12,569 bases of DNA from Arthrobacter sp. (GTDB lineage: Bacteria; Actinomycetota; Actinomycetes; Actinomycetales; Micrococcaceae), in contig JASLBS010000219.1 in the NCBI GenBank assembly GCA_030146405.1, forward strand, positions 1 through 12,569, in the 5' to 3' direction. The translations under genes were made by a program, and so were the position numbers. Positions 7,253 through 12,569 of the stretch are shown piece after piece; the stretch's first letter is position 1, and each line of letters begins with the position of its first letter. The notes under the pieces were generated by a model. That model saw only the letters and a list, made by a program, of their open reading frames with translations, ran no database searches and had not been told where the DNA came from.

Positions 7253-7283
7253 AAATGCCCCGGCTCCGGCCGGGGCATTTTTT
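7253..7283 (+). terminator. Intrinsic terminator of tRNA-Arg
   Basis: Bases 7253-7264 pair perfectly with 7269-7280 in a 12-bp stem with a TCCG loop, and the sequence runs into six Ts (7278-7283). This is a textbook intrinsic terminator 20 nt after the tRNA, and the strongest in the window. Confidence 0.92.
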
Positions 7284-7323
7284 GTGGGTTGCCCACCCCT
7301 CCGGGGAGTGCGAAGCTCGGCCT

Positions 7324-8742
7324 ATGAGTGAACTCCAGACCATTGATGTCATTGTGATCGGTGCCGGCGCCGTCGGCGAGAACGTTGCAGGACGGGTGGT
7401 GGAGAAGGGCCTGTCGGCCGTGATCGTCGAGGCCGACCTCGTGGGCGGGGAATGCTCCTACTGGGCCTGCATGCCCTCCAAAGCCCTCCTCCGTTCCTCC
7501 ACAGCCCTGATTGCCGCCCGGAACGTCAGCGGTGCACGCGAGGCGGTCACAGGTTCGCTCGACGTGCAGCAGGTGCTCGATCGGCGGACCTCCTTCACTT
7601 CCGACTGGAATGATTCCTCGCAGGCGGAATGGGTCGATTCGGCCGGCATCACCCTCGAGCGCGGCTGGGCGAAACTGACCGGGGAGCGAGAGGTCACCAT
7701 CGCGCACGACGACGGCTCCACGTCCCGGTACCGGGCCACGCAGGCGGTGGTCCTGGCCACCGGCTCCACCCCCACCGTCCCGCCGATCGACGGCCTCGCG
7801 AACCTCGACTACTGGACCACCCGCGATGCCACGTCCGCCAAGGAGGTTCCACCGAGCCTCGCGGTCCTCGGTGCCGGCGTGGCCGGCGTCGAGCTCGCCC
7901 AGGCGTATGCCCGGCTCGGCGCGGACGTGACGATCATCGCGCGCACCGGAATCCTCGGGAACTTCCCCCAGGAAGCCTCGGACCTGGTACTGGACGCACT
8001 GCGCGGTGAGGGGGTAACGGTGCTGACGGAGACCACCACCGAGTCCGTCCGCAAGGAGGGCGACGAGTTCGTACTCCACATCGGCGGCGACCAGCCCGTC
8101 AGGGCTCACAAGCTCCTCGTCTCCACGGGTCGCCACCCGCACACCACGGACATCGGCCTCGAAGCCCTCGGCCTGGACCCCAAGGAACTCACGAGTGATG
8201 ACACCGGCCGCGTGCCGGACACCGGCGGCTGGCTCTACGCAGTGGGTGACGTGGCCGGCAAGGTGCAGCTGACCCACCAGGGCAAATACGAGGCCCGCAT
8301 GACGGCGGATGCCATCGCGGCCCGCGCACACGGGCAGCTCGGCGACTCGGCCCCGGACTGGAGCCCGTACACCTCGACGGCGGATCGCGGCGCCGTACCG
8401 CAGGTGGTCTTCACTGATCCGGAGATCGCCATGGTGGGCCGCACCCTCGAGCAGGCGCGGAAGGACGGCGTCAACGCCTCAGAGACCTCCCTGGAGATCG
8501 CGGTGGGCGGTTCCGCGCTCCACTCGGACAACTACAGGGGCTGGGCTCAGATGGTGGTGGACGAGGACCGCAGGGTGCTGGTGGGCGTCACCTTCGCCGG
8601 GCCGGAGGTGTCGGAGATGCTGCATTCCGCCACGATCGCCGTCGTGGGCGAGGTACCGCTGAGCCGATTGTGGCACGCGGTCCCGGCCTACCCCACGGTC
8701 AGTGAGGTGTGGCTCCGGCTGCTCGAGAAGTACGGGATGTAG
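7324..8742 (+). CDS. FAD-dependent pyridine nucleotide-disulfide oxidoreductase
   Basis: A 472-residue flavoprotein of the dihydrolipoamide dehydrogenase/glutathione reductase/mercuric reductase fold. It has the FAD motif GAGAVG (13-18), a redox pair Cys44/Cys49 in GGECSYWACMPSK (41-53), the NAD(P) motif GAGVAGVE (183-190), the second FAD motif YAVGD (305-309) and a C-terminal dimer domain. The interface motif is HAVPAYPTVSE (451-461) instead of HxHPTxSE, so the usual catalytic-base His is Tyr456 while Glu461 is kept. This argues against a true lipoamide dehydrogenase, and no acyltransferase or decarboxylase genes are adjacent. ATG at 7324 is chosen because the open frame upstream runs through the tRNA and its terminator. 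GGGGAG (7303-7308) is too far to be a good Shine-Dalgarno, and no promoter is clear in the 40 bp after the terminator. It converges with the histidine phosphatase gene. The substrate is unknown. Confidence 0.9.
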   Translation: MSELQTIDVIVIGAGAVGENVAGRVVEKGLSAVIVEADLVGGECSYWACMPSKALLRSSTALIAARNVSGAREAVTGSLDVQQVLDRRTSFTSDWNDSSQAEWVDSAGITLERGWAKLTGEREVTIAHDDGSTSRYRATQAVVLATGSTPTVPPIDGLANLDYWTTRDATSAKEVPPSLAVLGAGVAGVELAQAYARLGADVTIIARTGILGNFPQEASDLVLDALRGEGVTVLTETTTESVRKEGDEFVLHIGGDQPVRAHKLLVSTGRHPHTTDIGLEALGLDPKELTSDDTGRVPDTGGWLYAVGDVAGKVQLTHQGKYEARMTADAIAARAHGQLGDSAPDWSPYTSTADRGAVPQVVFTDPEIAMVGRTLEQARKDGVNASETSLEIAVGGSALHSDNYRGWAQMVVDEDRRVLVGVTFAGPEVSEMLHSATIAVVGEVPLSRLWHAVPAYPTVSEVWLRLLEKYGM

Positions 8743-8790
8743 CGAGCGGCGGGCCGGCCGGAGCGGCTCACAGCTCCGCGGAGGGTCAGG

Positions 8791-9327
8791 TCAGCGGAGG
8801 GTGGAGGCGCGGCGCACCACGAAGTCGGTGACATCGGCGTCGCGCCCGTCCAGCTCGGCCCACTCGCCGTCGAAGGTCATGACCGTCAATCCCGCGGAGG
8901 GGTAATCGGTGGCCAGGTCCATGACAGCCCGTTCGCTGGAGCGCACGGACGCGAGGCTCATGGCCAGTTCCTGGACACCGGGGTTGTGCGCGATCACCAG
9001 AAGGCTCGTGACGGTTGCGGGCACATGGTTGATGAGGCTGAGCATCTCGGCCGGGCGTGCGGCGTAGAGATCGTCCTCGAGCTTCGGGGTTGGTGCCTTG
9101 TCGCCGAGTTCCTTGCACACCCAGGTGCAGGTCTGCCGGGCACGAAGTGCCGTGGAGACGAGGATGAAGTCGGGAACGGCGTCGTTCTCGAGCATCCAGC
9201 GCCCCGCCAGGGGAGCATCCGCATGGCCCCTGGAACTGAGCGAACGCTCGTGATCCGGGACGCCCTCCTTGAACTCGGCGTTGGCGTGGCGCAGGAGCAG
9301 GAGCTTCTTGAGGTGGGAGGAGGCCAT
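8791..9327 (-). CDS. SixA-like histidine phosphatase family protein
   Basis: A 178-residue protein of the histidine phosphatase (phosphoglycerate mutase-like) superfamily. The phosphate-pocket motif is LRHANAE (12-18), with His14 as the predicted phospho-acceptor and Arg13 beside it. Further pocket residues are Arg in STALRARQT (59-67) and His114 in VIAHNPG (112-118). Length and the RHA rather than RHG form fit small SixA-like phosphatases; E. coli SixA acts on a phosphohistidine of the nitrogen phosphotransferase system, but no PTS gene is visible here. The frame is open further upstream, but the ATG at 9327 is preferred: homology begins a few residues in, and TAGAAT lies seven bases upstream on the minus strand, suggesting a leaderless mRNA. 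It follows the winged-helix gene after a 38-bp gap and may also be read through from it. Phosphorylated target unknown. Confidence 0.88.
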   Translation of the reverse strand: MASSHLKKLLLLRHANAEFKEGVPDHERSLSSRGHADAPLAGRWMLENDAVPDFILVSTALRARQTCTWVCKELGDKAPTPKLEDDLYAARPAEMLSLINHVPATVTSLLVIAHNPGVQELAMSLASVRSSERAVMDLATDYPSAGLTVMTFDGEWAELDGRDADVTDFVVRRASTLR

Positions 9328-9334
9328 GATCCGA

Positions 9335-9340
9335 ATTCTA
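9335..9340 (-). promoter_or_regulatory. Putative -10 element of the SixA-like gene
   Basis: On the minus strand TAGAAT is followed by seven bases (TCGGATC) and the ATG at 9327. TAGAAT is a near-perfect -10, and the spacing predicts initiation at the A of the start codon. No clear -35 is seen in the upstream gene's last codons. Confidence 0.55.
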
Positions 9341-9365
9341 TGGCCTCGCTCCCGTACGTCCTCGG

Positions 9366-10181
9366 CTAGATGGAGTACTCCGGCGCCGCCCAGACCACGA
9401 CCTCGGGGTGATCGTAGAAGCGGTACCCTTGCCCGCGCACCGTGCGTACGGTGTTGGCCAGGCGTCCCAGCTTGGAGCGCAGGCGGCGGATGTGGACGTC
9501 GATGGTGCGCTCGTTGGGTACCTCGTCCGCGTTGCGCCACAGCCCACTGAGCAGCTCGTCACGGCCCACGGTCCGGGCGGCGTTCTCCACCAGGTAGTTG
9601 AGCAGTTCGAACTCCTTGAACGTCAGGTTCAGGGTGTCACCGTCGAGATGCACCTCCCGCCGCGCCAGGTCGATCAGGACGCCGGTGGGCCGGGCCGGTT
9701 GCGCCGGAGCGGGGGCCGCCTCGGGTCGCGGTCGCCGGGCGACCGTGGGGTCGCCGAGGGCCGCGCGGACAACATCGATGTCGGAGCCCGGAGCGTCGGC
9801 CGGCGCGAGGGCGACGGCGGCGTGGCTCTCAGCAGTGGGCACCAACGAGTTCACGTAGGCACGGACGTCCTGTGCGAGCTTCGAGAAGGTGGTGCCGGCG
9901 GCCGCTGCCGTGGCTTCGTCGAGCGCCACGTAGAGCACGAACCCGCGGGCGGCGGTGTCGCCCGAGACCGCCTGGGGGCCAGGCACGCCGTTCGGCGCGA
10001 CCACAGGAATGGGAGCACTCATCGGGTACGCAGTTTCGGCCCCGGGTACCGCCTGGAGCCGGGAGCGGGTGATGGGCAGCTGTGACGTGTGCAGCTCGCC
10101 GGAAGGAGCGAACCGCTGGCGGGCATCGCGGCTCTGCGGGGAGCGGAGGGAGATATGGACGTACCCAGGATTGACTGACAT
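9366..10181 (-). CDS. Orphan winged-helix (OmpR/PhoB-type) transcriptional regulator
   Basis: A 271-residue protein whose C-terminal part (about 167-256) is an OmpR/PhoB-type DNA-binding domain: LTFKEFELLNYLVENA (186-201), the recognition region around TIDVHIRRLRSKLG (226-239) and the wing VRTVRGQGYRF (245-255). There is no receiver domain. The N-terminal 160 residues hold a small conserved-looking segment (about 79-127, starting GFVLYVALDEA) without a phospho-acceptor Asp pattern, between Pro/Ala-rich linkers (58-72 and 149-166). No sensor kinase gene is in the window. ATG at 10181 is supported by GAGG (10193-10190) eight bases upstream on the minus strand. The upstream non-coding region carries GTAAC-type repeats that are candidate autoregulatory sites. 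The DNA-binding call is firm; the regulon is unknown. Confidence 0.88.
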   Translation of the reverse strand: MSVNPGYVHISLRSPQSRDARQRFAPSGELHTSQLPITRSRLQAVPGAETAYPMSAPIPVVAPNGVPGPQAVSGDTAARGFVLYVALDEATAAAAGTTFSKLAQDVRAYVNSLVPTAESHAAVALAPADAPGSDIDVVRAALGDPTVARRPRPEAAPAPAQPARPTGVLIDLARREVHLDGDTLNLTFKEFELLNYLVENAARTVGRDELLSGLWRNADEVPNERTIDVHIRRLRSKLGRLANTVRTVRGQGYRFYDHPEVVVWAAPEYSI

Positions 10182-10253
10182 GAAAACAACCTCGTGAAGT
10201 GTGCCGTCATCACGGCTCGAATGCGGGATGTGCCCGGTCGGGATGAGAAAGGA

Positions 10254-10269
10254 TGCCCGACGTCGGGCA
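10254..10269. repeat. 16-bp perfect palindrome with an imperfect copy beside it
   Basis: TGCCCGACGTCGGGCA is a perfect 16-bp palindrome about 73 bp upstream of the winged-helix start codon. A related, imperfect version TGCCCGGTCGGGA lies at 10231-10243, start-to-start 23 bp. It could be a dimer-binding operator or, in RNA, a 6-bp hairpin with an ACGT loop. Confidence 0.6.
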
Positions 10270-10400
10270 GGGAATGCGTAGGAAGGTTTGGGTGTAACCG
10301 TTACGCATGCATTCGATAACAGCGGAGATTCGCTCCGGACAGAAAGTCCGAGGAGGGAACTGCGGCTGCAGATGTGGGTGAGTTGGTGTTCACGCTTCGA

Positions 10401-10409
10401 ATTATCGCA
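10401..10409 (-). promoter_or_regulatory. Putative extended -10 promoter of the winged-helix gene
   Basis: On the minus strand TGCGATAAT (10409-10401) is an extended -10 (TG-N-GATAAT). There is no -35 at 17 bp, but ATTGTTAC repeats lie at that position and upstream, suggesting activation or repression by a bound protein. The start would be near 10394. Confidence 0.4.
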
Positions 10410-10410
10410 T

Positions 10411-10439
10411 GTAACAATCGCCGACGCGCAAGTAACAAT
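10411..10439. repeat. Direct repeats GTAACAAT, 21-bp spacing
   Basis: GTAACAAT occurs at 10411-10418 and 10432-10439, exactly 21 bp apart start to start, or two helical turns, so a protein would meet both on the same DNA face. The first copy abuts the extended -10. OmpR/PhoB-family proteins bind direct repeats in tandem, so the nearby winged-helix product is a natural candidate. Confidence 0.55.
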
Positions 10440-10570
10440 GCCGGAAAGTCCAGCATGTGGGCATCGGGATCCGGGTATGCAGTTCGGGGGATTACTCTCA
10501 TCGGTTCGTTCTATCGTGGTTCAGCTCCCGTGGCGGAGACCGGCATGACGGGTGGAACCCCGCGCCGGAC

Positions 10571-11206
10571 CTAGCCGACGACGCCGTAGAGGCGGTCCCC
10601 TGCATCCCCGAGGCCGGGGACAATATACGACTTCTCGTTCAGTTTCTCGTCGATCGACGCGAGCACGATCGTCACGTTCCTGCCGTCCAGTTCCTCCTGA
10701 AGCGTTGCAAGGCCCTCCGGTGCCGCGAGCAGGCAGATGCAGGTGATGTCCGCAGCACCGCGGGCGAAGAGGAATTTGATGGCCTCGCGAAGAGTGCCAC
10801 CCGTGGCCAGCATGGGATCGAGGACGAACACCTGACGTCCCGTGAGGTCGTCCGGCAGCCGCTCGGCGTACGTGATGGCCTCGAGGGTCTCCTCGTTGCG
10901 CGCCATGCCGAGGAAGCCGACCTCCGCCGTCGGCACGAGGCGCGTCATACCCTCCAGCATCCCGAGGCCCGCCCGCAGGATCGGGACCACCAGCGGGGTG
11001 GGCTTCACGAGGCCCGTGCCCTGGGTGGAGGTGACCGGCGTCTCGATGGAGACCGGCTGCACCCGCACATCGCGCGTGGCCTCGTAGGCCAGGAGCGTGA
11101 CGAGTTCCTCCGTGAGGAGCCGGAACACCGGCGACGACGTGTCCTTGTCCCGGAGAACCGTGAGTTTGTGGGCTACCAGGGGGTGGTCGACTACCAGTAC
11201 GCGCAT
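10571..11206 (-). CDS. upp: Uracil phosphoribosyltransferase
   Basis: A 211-residue cytoplasmic enzyme of pyrimidine salvage that makes UMP from uracil and PRPP. Length agrees with E. coli Upp (208). The PRPP loop VFVLDPMLATGGT (126-138) has the Asp-Pro form typical of uracil phosphoribosyltransferases, and the uracil-binding C-terminal motif YIVPGLGDAGDR is at 194-205. The N-terminal HPLVAHKLTVLRD (8-20) is the usual family opening. The ATG at 11206 is the natural start; TACTTT (11218-11213, minus strand) lies six bases before it, so the mRNA is probably leaderless. It diverges from tadA across only 23 bp. The 3' end faces the non-coding region upstream of the winged-helix gene, and no clear terminator is seen there. 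Confidence 0.97.
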   Translation of the reverse strand: MRVLVVDHPLVAHKLTVLRDKDTSSPVFRLLTEELVTLLAYEATRDVRVQPVSIETPVTSTQGTGLVKPTPLVVPILRAGLGMLEGMTRLVPTAEVGFLGMARNEETLEAITYAERLPDDLTGRQVFVLDPMLATGGTLREAIKFLFARGAADITCICLLAAPEGLATLQEELDGRNVTIVLASIDEKLNEKSYIVPGLGDAGDRLYGVVG

Positions 11207-11212
11207 GGGTCA

Positions 11213-11222
11213 AAAGTACCAT
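11213..11222. promoter_or_regulatory. Overlapping divergent -10 elements of upp and tadA
   Basis: The ten bases AAAGTACCAT hold two opposed hexamers sharing the GTAC centre: TACTTT on the minus strand (11218-11213), six bases before the upp ATG, and TACCAT on the plus strand (11217-11222), seven bases before the tadA ATG. Both fit TAnnnT and both predict leaderless transcripts. Polymerase bound one way must exclude the other, so the two genes would compete. No good -35 is seen for either. Confidence 0.55.
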
Positions 11223-11229
11223 TGGGGCC

Positions 11230-11727
11230 ATGACTCCCCTCCCCGCACCCCTGCACCCGGAGCACTGGGAGTGGATGGGCCTGGCCCTCGAAGCGGCTGA
11301 AGCCACGGCAACCAGCGCGGACGTGCCGATCGGCGCCGTCGTCGTAGGCCCGGACGGCCGTGTGATCGGGACCGGCTGGAACCAGCGCGAGGAGTTCGGG
11401 GATCCGACGGCGCACGCCGAGGTCCAGGCGATCCGCGCTGCCGCCGCAAAGCTGGGCTCCTGGCGGCTCGCGGGCTGCACGCTGGTGGTGACCCTCGAAC
11501 CGTGTGCCATGTGCGCCGGCGCCTCCGTGCTGGCGCGGATCCCGCGCATCGTGTTCGGGGCGTGGGACGAGAAGGCAGGTGCATCGGGGTCGGTGTTCGA
11601 CGTGCTGCGCGAACCCCGGCTCAACCACTGGACCGAGGTTTTCCCAGGTGTCCGGGAGGACGAATGCGCACTGCTGCTCAGGGAGTTCTTCGCCCTGCAG
11701 CGGGCACGCTCCGAAAATACTGCGTAG
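11230..11727 (+). CDS. tadA: tRNA(adenosine34) deaminase TadA
   Basis: A 165-residue zinc-dependent deaminase of the cytidine/deoxycytidylate deaminase fold that converts A34 to inosine in tRNA-Arg(ACG). The active-site motif TAHAE (61-65) supplies zinc ligand His62 and proton shuttle Glu64; PCAMCAG (91-97) supplies zinc ligands Cys92 and Cys95. Length fits TadA (about 150-170). The N-terminal HWEWMGLALEAA (12-23) is the usual TadA opening. ATG at 11230 has no Shine-Dalgarno but a TACCAT hexamer seven bases upstream. The C-terminal tail after ~155 is short and variable. A cytosine or guanine deaminase is less likely given the size and the tRNA-Arg(ACG) gene nearby. The general stress protein gene follows after 39 bp and may share the transcript. 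Confidence 0.95.
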   Translation: MTPLPAPLHPEHWEWMGLALEAAEATATSADVPIGAVVVGPDGRVIGTGWNQREEFGDPTAHAEVQAIRAAAAKLGSWRLAGCTLVVTLEPCAMCAGASVLARIPRIVFGAWDEKAGASGSVFDVLREPRLNHWTEVFPGVREDECALLLREFFALQRARSENTA

Positions 11728-11755
11728 GCTTAGTAAATCCGCAGTAGACCTCATG

Positions 11756-11761
11756 AAGGAG
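11756..11761 (+). promoter_or_regulatory. Shine-Dalgarno fixing the GTG start of the stress protein
   Basis: AAGGAG lies five bases before GTG at 11767. It is one of the best ribosome-binding sites in the window and contrasts with the leaderless-type starts of the neighbouring upp and tadA. TAGGCT (11725-11730), overlapping the tadA stop, could be a separate -10. Confidence 0.75.
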
Positions 11762-11766
11762 CAGAC

Positions 11767-12255
11767 GTGGCAGACCAGCAGGACGGTTTGAAGGAAGTAC
11801 AGGAGATCCTCGGCAAGGCCGACATCGCCAACCTCACCACGGTAGGCCTCGACGGCAAGCTCGTGAGCCGGCCGTTGGCACTGCAGGCGAAGGACTTCGA
11901 CGGAGACCTCTGGTTCTTCACGGAGGACCCCTCCCCCAAGGCCGACGAGATCCGCGCCAACCCGCAGGTGAACGTCAGCGCGAACACCGGCAAGGGCTGG
12001 GTCTCCGTGGCCGGGACGGCCACCCTCACCAAGGACCAGGCGAAGATCGACGAACTGTGGAGCCCCGCGGTATCGGCATGGTTCGAGAACGGCCGGGAAG
12101 ACCCCGCCGTCGCCCTCATCCACGTGGACGCGGACACCGCTGAGTACTGGTACATGGACGCACCCCGCGTGGTCTCGGCCGTGAAGATGGTCAAGGGCAT
12201 CGTGACCGGCACCAAGCCGAGCTCGGGCAAGAACGAGGTCATCGAGCTCCCCTAG
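11767..12255 (+). CDS. Pyridoxamine 5'-phosphate oxidase-like general stress protein
   Basis: A 162-residue soluble protein with the FMN-binding split-barrel fold of the pyridoxamine 5'-phosphate oxidase superfamily, general-stress-protein branch. Family segments visible are the opening helix KEVQEILGKADIANLTT (9-25), the strand pair VSRPLALQAKDFDGDLWFFT (33-52), KADEIRANPQVNVSA (58-72), the barrel strand WVSVAGTATL (78-87) and AEYWYMDAP (125-133), where homologues have a similar EYW-containing strand. GTG at 11767 is chosen because of AAGGAG five bases upstream. These proteins may bind FMN, F420 or another flavin; the catalytic activity is not established for most of them. No signal peptide or membrane segment. 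It follows tadA by 39 bp, and tRNA-Ser(CGA) lies 70 bp downstream. Confidence 0.88.
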   Translation: MADQQDGLKEVQEILGKADIANLTTVGLDGKLVSRPLALQAKDFDGDLWFFTEDPSPKADEIRANPQVNVSANTGKGWVSVAGTATLTKDQAKIDELWSPAVSAWFENGREDPAVALIHVDADTAEYWYMDAPRVVSAVKMVKGIVTGTKPSSGKNEVIELP

Positions 12256-12286
12256 GTTCCGCTCGAGGCGGCCGCTGCCGTCCGTT

Positions 12287-12316
12287 TTGGGACTCGGGCA
12301 TCCCACCCGGTAAAGT
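12287..12316 (+). promoter_or_regulatory. Promoter of tRNA-Ser(CGA)
   Basis: TTGGGA (12287-12292) and TAAAGT (12311-12316) are separated by 18 bp and resemble housekeeping -35 and -10 elements. The predicted start, about seven bases after the -10, is within a few bases of the tRNA 5' end at 12326. Confidence 0.6.
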
Positions 12317-12325
12317 AGCGGCGTT

Positions 12326-12415
12326 GGTGACGTGTCCGAGCGGCCGAAGGTGCAACACTCGAAATGTTGTTTGGTGTAAAAGCCAACGTGGGTTCAACTC
12401 CCACCGTCACCGCCA
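12326..12415 (+). tRNA. tRNA-Ser (anticodon CGA)
   Basis: The acceptor stem GGTGACG (12326-12332) pairs with CGTCACC (12405-12411); G12412 is the discriminator and CCA (12413-12415) is encoded. The anticodon arm CAACA-CTCGAAA-TGTTG (12353-12369) gives CGA at 12360-12362, reading UCG. A long variable arm follows, as expected of class II tRNA-Ser, and the T arm is GTGGG-TTCAACT-CCCAC. The other tRNA-Ser in the window lacks an encoded CCA. Confidence 0.96.
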
Positions 12416-12420
12416 ACCGG

Positions 12421-12463
12421 GAAGGCCCCGGTTCCCCCGTCAGCAGAGGGAACCGGGGCCTTC
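12421..12463 (+). terminator. Terminator hairpin after tRNA-Ser(CGA)
   Basis: Bases 12421-12436 pair perfectly with 12448-12463, a 16-bp stem with an 11-nt loop, five bases after the tRNA CCA. Only the last paired bases are T-rich and no U-run follows. Position and stability make a terminator the best reading. Confidence 0.75.
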
Positions 12464-12569
12464 TGCTGTGCCAGCCGGACGCCAGCATCAACGCAGCGGT
12501 AACGGAACTTCTGCGACGCTCACTATCCCACTAGCGAGTGACACAGCTCGGGACGTGGAGCTGATGTAC
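12464..12569. other. Window-end segment with no identified gene
   Basis: The last 106 bases show no convincing start codon with Shine-Dalgarno or -10, and no RNA gene. A short inverted repeat CACT-AGCG-AGTG spans 12529-12540. It may be the upstream region of a gene beyond the window. Confidence 0.4.

Larger units (their letters stand above)
10182..10570. other. 389-bp non-coding leader/control region upstream of the winged-helix gene
   Basis: No supportable gene lies here; short open frames lack Shine-Dalgarno or coding character and run into the 3' end of upp. Base composition is visibly less GC-rich than in the genes. Contents, read for the minus-strand gene: a promoter-like TGCGATAAT, two GTAACAAT repeats, a GTAAC-C-GTTAC palindrome (10294-10304) inside a 7-bp inverted repeat (10274-10280 with 10302-10308), two overlapping hairpins (10323-10337 and 10336-10350) and a 16-bp palindrome near the gene. 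The implied leader would be roughly 210 nt. Confidence 0.6.

Noticed and set aside
7093..7323. An N-terminal extension of the flavoprotein frame
   Set aside because: It would translate tRNA-Arg(ACG) and its terminator. The FAD motif begins close to the ATG at 7324.
7237..8331. A 364-codon minus-strand open frame within the flavoprotein gene
   Set aside because: It runs through the tRNA-Arg terminator and is opposite an intact flavoprotein; there is no independent evidence of coding.
8759..8778. Hairpin CGGAGC-N8-GCTCCG between the convergent flavoprotein and phosphatase genes
   Set aside because: A 6-bp stem with an 8-nt loop and no U-tract is too weak to call a terminator, although one is expected near here.
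10321..10380. Resemblance of GGACAGAAAGTCCGAGG to conserved pieces of RNase P RNA
   Set aside because: Only a short, locally self-pairing stretch is similar. The order and length of RNase P core elements are absent.
10288..10574. Small plus-strand open frames in the non-coding region before the winged-helix gene
   Set aside because: They lack ribosome-binding sites and coding character and run into the antisense of the upp 3' end.
10521..12306. Long minus-strand open frames across upp, tadA and the stress protein gene (for example 10521-11624 and 11191-12306)
   Set aside because: They overlap three confidently assigned genes, have low-complexity shadow composition and no recognisable domain.
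1..12569. Mobile element, CRISPR array, toxin-antitoxin or defence island
   Set aside because: No transposase or integrase, no terminal or regularly spaced repeats, no att-like duplication of tRNA 3' ends, and no recognisable defence genes were found. The window reads as core chromosome.

Overview
The window looks like a conserved chromosomal stretch from a high-GC Gram-positive bacterium (Actinomycetota), most likely an Arthrobacter-like member of the Micrococcaceae. Three things point there: strong G/C bias at third codon positions, GTP-type PEP carboxykinase, and frequent actinobacterial -10 hexamers (TAnnnT) placed so close to start codons that the mRNAs would be leaderless. I see no insertion sequence, prophage, CRISPR array or integrated element. 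Taxonomy is inferred from sequence character and recalled families, not from a search.

Layout, left to right. (1) The 3' part of a prolyl-oligopeptidase-family peptidase (+), cut by the window edge, then tRNA-Ser(GCT) with its own terminator. (2) A divergent pair: a RecQ-type helicase with an unusual C-terminal phosphoribosyltransferase-like domain (-), and a phosphomannomutase/phosphoglucomutase (+). (3) A very long perfect hairpin separating the mutase from convergent pckG (-). The roughly 290-bp region upstream of pckG is dense in possible operators, including a CRP/GlxR-like box. (4) tRNA-Arg(ACG) with a strong terminator, then a flavoprotein disulfide reductase (+). (5) A minus-strand block: an orphan OmpR-type winged-helix regulator followed by a SixA-like histidine phosphatase. 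A 389-bp non-coding region lies upstream of the regulator and contains direct repeats and palindromes. (6) upp (uracil salvage, -) and tadA (tRNA adenosine deaminase, +) diverge from only 23 bp, in which two -10 hexamers overlap. (7) A split-barrel flavin/F420-binding-type general stress protein (+), then tRNA-Ser(CGA) with promoter and terminator.

Functionally this is mostly housekeeping: gluconeogenesis (PckG), sugar-phosphate interconversion for cell envelope and glycogen (mutase), pyrimidine salvage (Upp), translation (three tRNAs and TadA, whose expected substrate tRNA-Arg(ACG) is also in the window), DNA repair (RecQ-like) and redox or stress functions. The least-understood elements are the RecQ-PRTase fusion, the receiver-less regulator with its repeat-rich leader, the flavoprotein lacking the usual catalytic His, and the back-to-back leaderless promoter between upp and tadA. 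I found no convincing wholly new multi-gene system.
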